Below are positions 61,802 to 64,000 of a stretch of 64,000 nt of DNA, in pieces (positions within the stretch are counted from its first letter, which is position 1; every line of letters begins with the position of its first letter). Position numbers and translations under genes: made by a program. The stretch covers positions 62,001 through 126,000 of the forward strand of contig NZ_AUAX01000005.1 of assembly GCF_000428945.1 (NCBI RefSeq), in the 5' to 3' direction. The stretch is from Hamadaea tsunoensis DSM 44101 (GTDB lineage Bacteria; Actinomycetota; Actinomycetes; Mycobacteriales; Micromonosporaceae). The notes beneath the pieces were generated by a model. It made no database searches. It was given only the letters and a program-made list of their open reading frames with translations, and was not told the origin of the DNA.

Positions 61802-61880
61802 ATTTCCCGGGTTCGCCGATTTCGCTTTCGCTCCTTCTGCGGGAGAACGGTTCTGCCCCCGGGGCCTCTCTGCCGCCTGA
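61802..61880 (+). repeat. Left inverted end of the island
   Basis: Begins ATTTCCCGGGTTCGCCGATT and ends TGCCGCCTGA. Matches the complement of 63051-63129 at 58 of 79 positions. It is the more AT-rich copy. A perfect 12-bp palindrome CTTGAATTCAAG (61783-61794) lies just outside. Confidence 0.75.
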
Positions 61881-61915
61881 AACCGTTCCTGTATCGCGGG
61901 TGGGGTGGGCCAGGC

Positions 61916-62679
61916 GTGATCGAAAGCGGCTGTGATGTAGAGATCCGGCCCAAGGCCACGATGGCTCGGATGTAGGAGACGGCCCCTGGCTACATCGCAG
62001 CCGCAAACGATCAAGCCGACGACGGCCAGAGCTGCATCTCGGCCGCCAACGATGATCGACTGGCAGGCGCGCCTGGATGTCCAAGTCCGACAGTCGCGAC
62101 TAAGTGTGGGGGCAACCGCTCCGGAGCGGTCGAAGGAGGCCGGCCGGAAGGGCAAGGCGGCGGGCTCAAGGGAAGGGCGAGCTCAAGGGAAGAGGGCAGC
62201 CCGGTTCGGCTGTCGGGACTGCTCACCCCCAGCCTTTGTCGCGACTGTCCGATATGTTCGGCCAGCAGCTACGGCCAGCGGTGATCGTTTACGGCTGAGG
62301 TGTGAGAACGGCCTCCCGCTGCATGATTGTTTACGGTTCTGGAGCACCTTGATGGCCGCTGGGTGCACCTGGCGCGTAAATGATCATGCAGAAGGGTCGG
62401 AAAATGCGCCATATCCGTCAACGATCACGAGATCAGCAGCGTCGTCTCGTGGGCCGGAAGATCGTTCCCGCATCGCGGACACTGCGCGGCCGCAGGGCGG
62501 TTCGGAGTGGCGGCAGGGCGCCTCGGTCGTGATCCACAGCGGTTGAGATGTAAAAACCGCCTCTTCGCCCAAGATCCAAAGCGCCTCAGATGCAGGAAAT
62601 CGGCCCCCTGCCTACATCCCCACCGCAATGGATCGAGGGAGTGGACCCGGAAACTACATCCCAGCCGCAAACGATCACG
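61916..62679. repeat. Dispersed ~33-bp repeat family, at least nine copies
   Basis: Core reads GGCC..., CTACATCCCAGCC, GCAAACGATCAC. Plus-strand copies: 61981-62013, 62024-62058, 62602-62635, 62643-62679. Minus-strand copies: 61916-61950, 61958-61985, 62281-62313, 62529-62562, 62573-62605. Two head-to-head pairs (61958/61981 and 62573/62602) share the GGCCC at their junction and could form hairpins. Copies are diverged, so boundaries are approximate. They do not show CRISPR spacing. Confidence 0.75.
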
Positions 62680-62770
62680 GTCGAGCCTGCCCCGCCGAAC
62701 CCGTTTCGGACACTCGCGACAAAGGCCAAGCGGGCCGAAGCGAACCGCCGTCCCTGATCCCCAGCGTATC

Positions 62771-62842
62771 GACGATCTTGCGCGAATGTCCGGGTATATA
62801 GGGCGCTCAGGACGAAAATCGAGACATTCGTGCAAGATCGAC
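62771..62842. repeat. 72-bp palindromic element, copy 2
   Basis: Left arm 62771-62789 is identical to that of the element at 50454. The right arm 62824-62842 differs at two positions. The interior also resembles copy 1 (CGGG.ATAT, GGACGAAA.T.GAG). The right arm runs into the 8-bp tandem array. Confidence 0.85.
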
Positions 62843-62951
62843 CCGGCGACCCGGCGACCCGGCGACCCGGCGACCCGGCGACCCGGCGGCCCGGCGACCC
62901 GGCGACCCGGCGGCCCGGCGGCCCGGCGGCCCGGCGGCCCGGCGACCCGGC
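62840..62951. repeat. 8-bp tandem array, 14 units of GRCCCGGC
   Basis: Fourteen contiguous units, nine GACCCGGC and five GGCCCGGC, 112 bp in total. The first unit starts inside the right arm of the palindromic element. It is a candidate for length variation by slippage. Confidence 0.92.
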
Positions 62952-63050
62952 GCCCAAGTCGGACAGTCGCGACAAAGGCCGAACAAGGTGCGGCGAAGGT
63001 CGAACGGGGGAAACGGTGACCTGACCGCGGAGAAGGATGCGTCGCCCCAC

Positions 63051-63129
63051 TCAGATGGCAGTGAGGCCCCCCAGGGCCGAACGGTCTCCCGCGCGAGGAG
63101 CGGAGGTGAGATCGACGGACCCGGGAAAT
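63051..63129 (-). repeat. Right inverted end of the island
   Basis: Read on the minus strand, it begins ATTTCCCGGGTCCGTCGATC and ends TGCCATCTGA, aligning to 61802-61880 with 21 mismatches and no gaps. Confidence 0.75.
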
Positions 63130-63139
63130 GAAGATCGTG

Positions 63140-63381
63140 ATCTGCCTGATTTGGCGGAAGAGCCCCTTCCCGGATACGCTGACTGCAGTTTCACCCATAG
63201 ACCGCTGGTCACCGCCGAGCAATCGGTGGTCGAAGGGTCCGCAGGAGTGCGGACGGCCCGCGCAGGATGGACGGATTTGCTCCCGGCGCCGCCGCGCGTC
63301 GAAGTAGCCCCGTGCGCTTGCGCCGGGGCGTTTTGTTTTTCCGCGTGGACCACCAGCTCGTAGTTACGAGAGAGGAGGGAC
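63140..63381 (+). ncRNA. rplJ leader region (L10 leader-like)
   Basis: About 240 nt upstream of rplJ. Segments such as GACCGCTGGTC (63200-63210), the GGTCC..GGACG region and CGCAGGATGG resemble the conserved leader that binds L10(L12)4 and feeds back on rplJL expression. Assignment is by position and partial motif recall, not by a covariance search. Confidence 0.45.
63307..63341 (+). terminator. Terminator-like attenuator in the rplJ leader
   Basis: GCCCCG(T)GCGC pairs with GCGCCGGGGC (10 bp, one bulged T) and is followed by GTTTTGTTTTT, only about 40 nt before the rplJ ATG. It is an intrinsic terminator by form, so expression of rplJL probably needs readthrough or an alternative leader fold. 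Confidence 0.7.
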
Positions 63382-63918
63382 ATGGCGGACAAGCCGATTC
63401 GGGCCGACAAGGCGGGCGCGGTCGCGGAGCTCACGGAGAGCTTCAAGAACTCGCCGGCTGCCGTGCTGACCGAATACCGCGGCCTCACCGTTGCTCAGCT
63501 CACCGCGCTGCGCCGTGCGCTGGGGAAGAACGCGTCCTACACGGTCGCGAAGAACACCCTGGCGAAGCGCGCTGCGAGTGAGGCGGGCATCGAGGGTCTC
63601 GACGCGCTGTTCTCCGGTCCTACCGCGCTCGCCTTCGTTTCCGGTGACCCCGTCGAGGCCGCGAAGGGTCTGCGCGATTTCGCGAAGGCCAACCCGCTCC
63701 TCGTCATCAAGGGCGGCGTTTTCGAGGGCAAGGCGATCTCGGCGGCCGAGGTCACCAAGATCGCTGATCTGGAGTCCCGTGAGGTGCTGCTGGCGAAGCT
63801 CGCCGGCGCGATGAAGGCGAACCTCAGCAAGGCCGCGGCCGTGCTGCAGGCTCCCCTGTCGAAGACCGTTCGCACGGTCGCCGCACTGCAGGACAAGCGC
63901 GCGCAGGAAGGTGCCTGA
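63382..63918 (+). CDS. rplJ: 50S ribosomal protein L10
   Basis: 178 aa. [40 protein letters not shown] and [19 protein letters not shown] are L10 features; the C-terminal helix that carries L7/L12 dimers follows. GAGAGGAGG precedes the ATG. Heads rplJL. Confidence 0.97.
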   Translation: MADKPIRADKAGAVAELTESFKNSPAAVLTEYRGLTVAQLTALRRALGKNASYTVAKNTLAKRAASEAGIEGLDALFSGPTALAFVSGDPVEAAKGLRDFAKANPLLVIKGGVFEGKAISAAEVTKIADLESREVLLAKLAGAMKANLSKAAAVLQAPLSKTVRTVAALQDKRAQEGA

Positions 63919-63980
63919 GCCCCTCGGGTTCGGCACTCCGGTTCACGATTTTTCAGTAGTTTGAGAAAGGACGCCACATT

Positions 63981-64000
63981 ATGGCGAAGCTGAGCACCGA
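63981..64000 (+). CDS. rplL: 50S ribosomal protein L7/L12, 5' end only
   Basis: Only six codons (MAKLST) are inside the window. GAGAAAGGA lies upstream. Identified from its position 62 nt after rplJ and the L7/L12-type N-terminus. Confidence 0.85.

Larger units (their letters stand above)
62083..62978. repeat. 20-bp repeat TCGGACAGTCGCGACAAAGG, four copies
   Basis: Plus copies at about 62085-62104 (diverged end), 62706-62725 and 62959-62978; a minus copy at 62233-62252. Each is centred on the palindrome GTCGCGAC or CTCGCGAC. Confidence 0.75.
61802..63129. mobile_element. Gene-free repeat island with long inverted ends (possible MITE-like remnant)
   Basis: A 1.3-kb insertion between the rplKA terminator and the rplJ leader. 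It is bounded by inverted repeats (61802-61880 and 63051-63129) that align over 79 bp without gaps at 58 identical positions. The interior has no plausible gene on either strand but contains at least nine copies of a ~33-bp repeat, four of a 20-bp repeat, a palindromic element and an 8-bp tandem array. No transposase is present. Whether it moves, or moved in, is inference. Confidence 0.5.

Noticed and set aside
61916-62679. CRISPR array
   Set aside because: Repeats occur in both orientations, with irregular spacing and divergence, and no cas genes are present.
62425-63222. Possible protein of Arg-Pro-Gly-Asp repeats across the 8-bp array
   Set aside because: The apparent repeat protein comes from the 8-bp tandem DNA array and exists in several frames and both strands; there is no start signal or known domain.

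Overview
The window is a chromosomal stretch of a very GC-rich actinobacterium. The genes glnR, mshD (mycothiol synthesis), an actinobacterial-type serC and citA, an HbhA-like protein, a CU044_5270-family protein and DUF2516/DUF1416/EI24 proteins all point to Actinobacteria. The abundance of GCGTACGC/GTACGC and several lineage-type membrane proteins suggest Micromonosporaceae (Actinoplanes-like); the family assignment is an inference. Nothing indicates a plasmid or prophage.

Layout. 0-2.8 kb: phosphate import (DUF47 + PiT), a nitrobindin-like protein with a tiny membrane protein, and a divergent DsrE protein. 2.8-6.8 kb: a sulfurtransferase/DUF1416 operon behind a cysteine-rich leader peptide, then a membrane protein and an LmeA-like lipid-binding protein. 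7-8.7 kb: glnR and mshD. 8.7-16.7 kb: a sigma-like/propeller membrane protein, acyl-CoA dehydrogenase, BKACE enzyme, YgfZ, Fur, PabC, NUDIX and DUF4230 proteins. Parts of 1.7-15.1 kb match the mycobacterial neighbourhood around glnR-mshD-cysA2-pabC. 16.9-19.9 kb: sdaA and a polysaccharide ABC exporter. 20-27 kb: an alpha-galactoside locus (sugar ABC importer, GH27 alpha-galactosidase and a MalK/MsiK-type ATPase). 27.2-30.6 kb: a four-gene operon of an NrtR-like Nudix regulator, a VWA protein, a divergent PurA homologue and a GNAT enzyme, which is the best candidate here for an undescribed pathway. 30.7-33.5 kb: ECF-type sigma factor, its membrane partner and a secreted repeat protein. 33.6-46.8 kb: tRNA-Arg, a plant-type phosphofructokinase, three membrane-anchored proteins, serC, citA, pdxH, transporters and small-molecule enzymes. 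46.8-50.4 kb: an XRE-HbhA-DUF2516-hydrolase run, AlaX and EI24. 50.5-58 kb: FUSC, htpX, MFS, tRNA-Tyr, yajQ, a secreted micro-peptide and a GGDEF-EAL protein. 58-64 kb: the translation cluster tRNA-Thr, tRNA-Met, rpmG, tRNA-Trp, secE, nusG, rplK, rplA, then rplJ and the first codons of rplL.

The most unusual non-coding structure is a roughly 1.3-kb gene-free island between rplA and the rplJ leader. It is bounded by about 79-bp imperfect inverted repeats and packed with at least nine copies of a ~33-bp repeat, four copies of a 20-bp repeat, a 14-unit 8-bp tandem array, and a palindromic element with a second copy 12 kb upstream. At a finer scale, many genes carry a TANNNT box 6-8 nt before the start codon and no Shine-Dalgarno sequence, which indicates widespread leaderless transcription.
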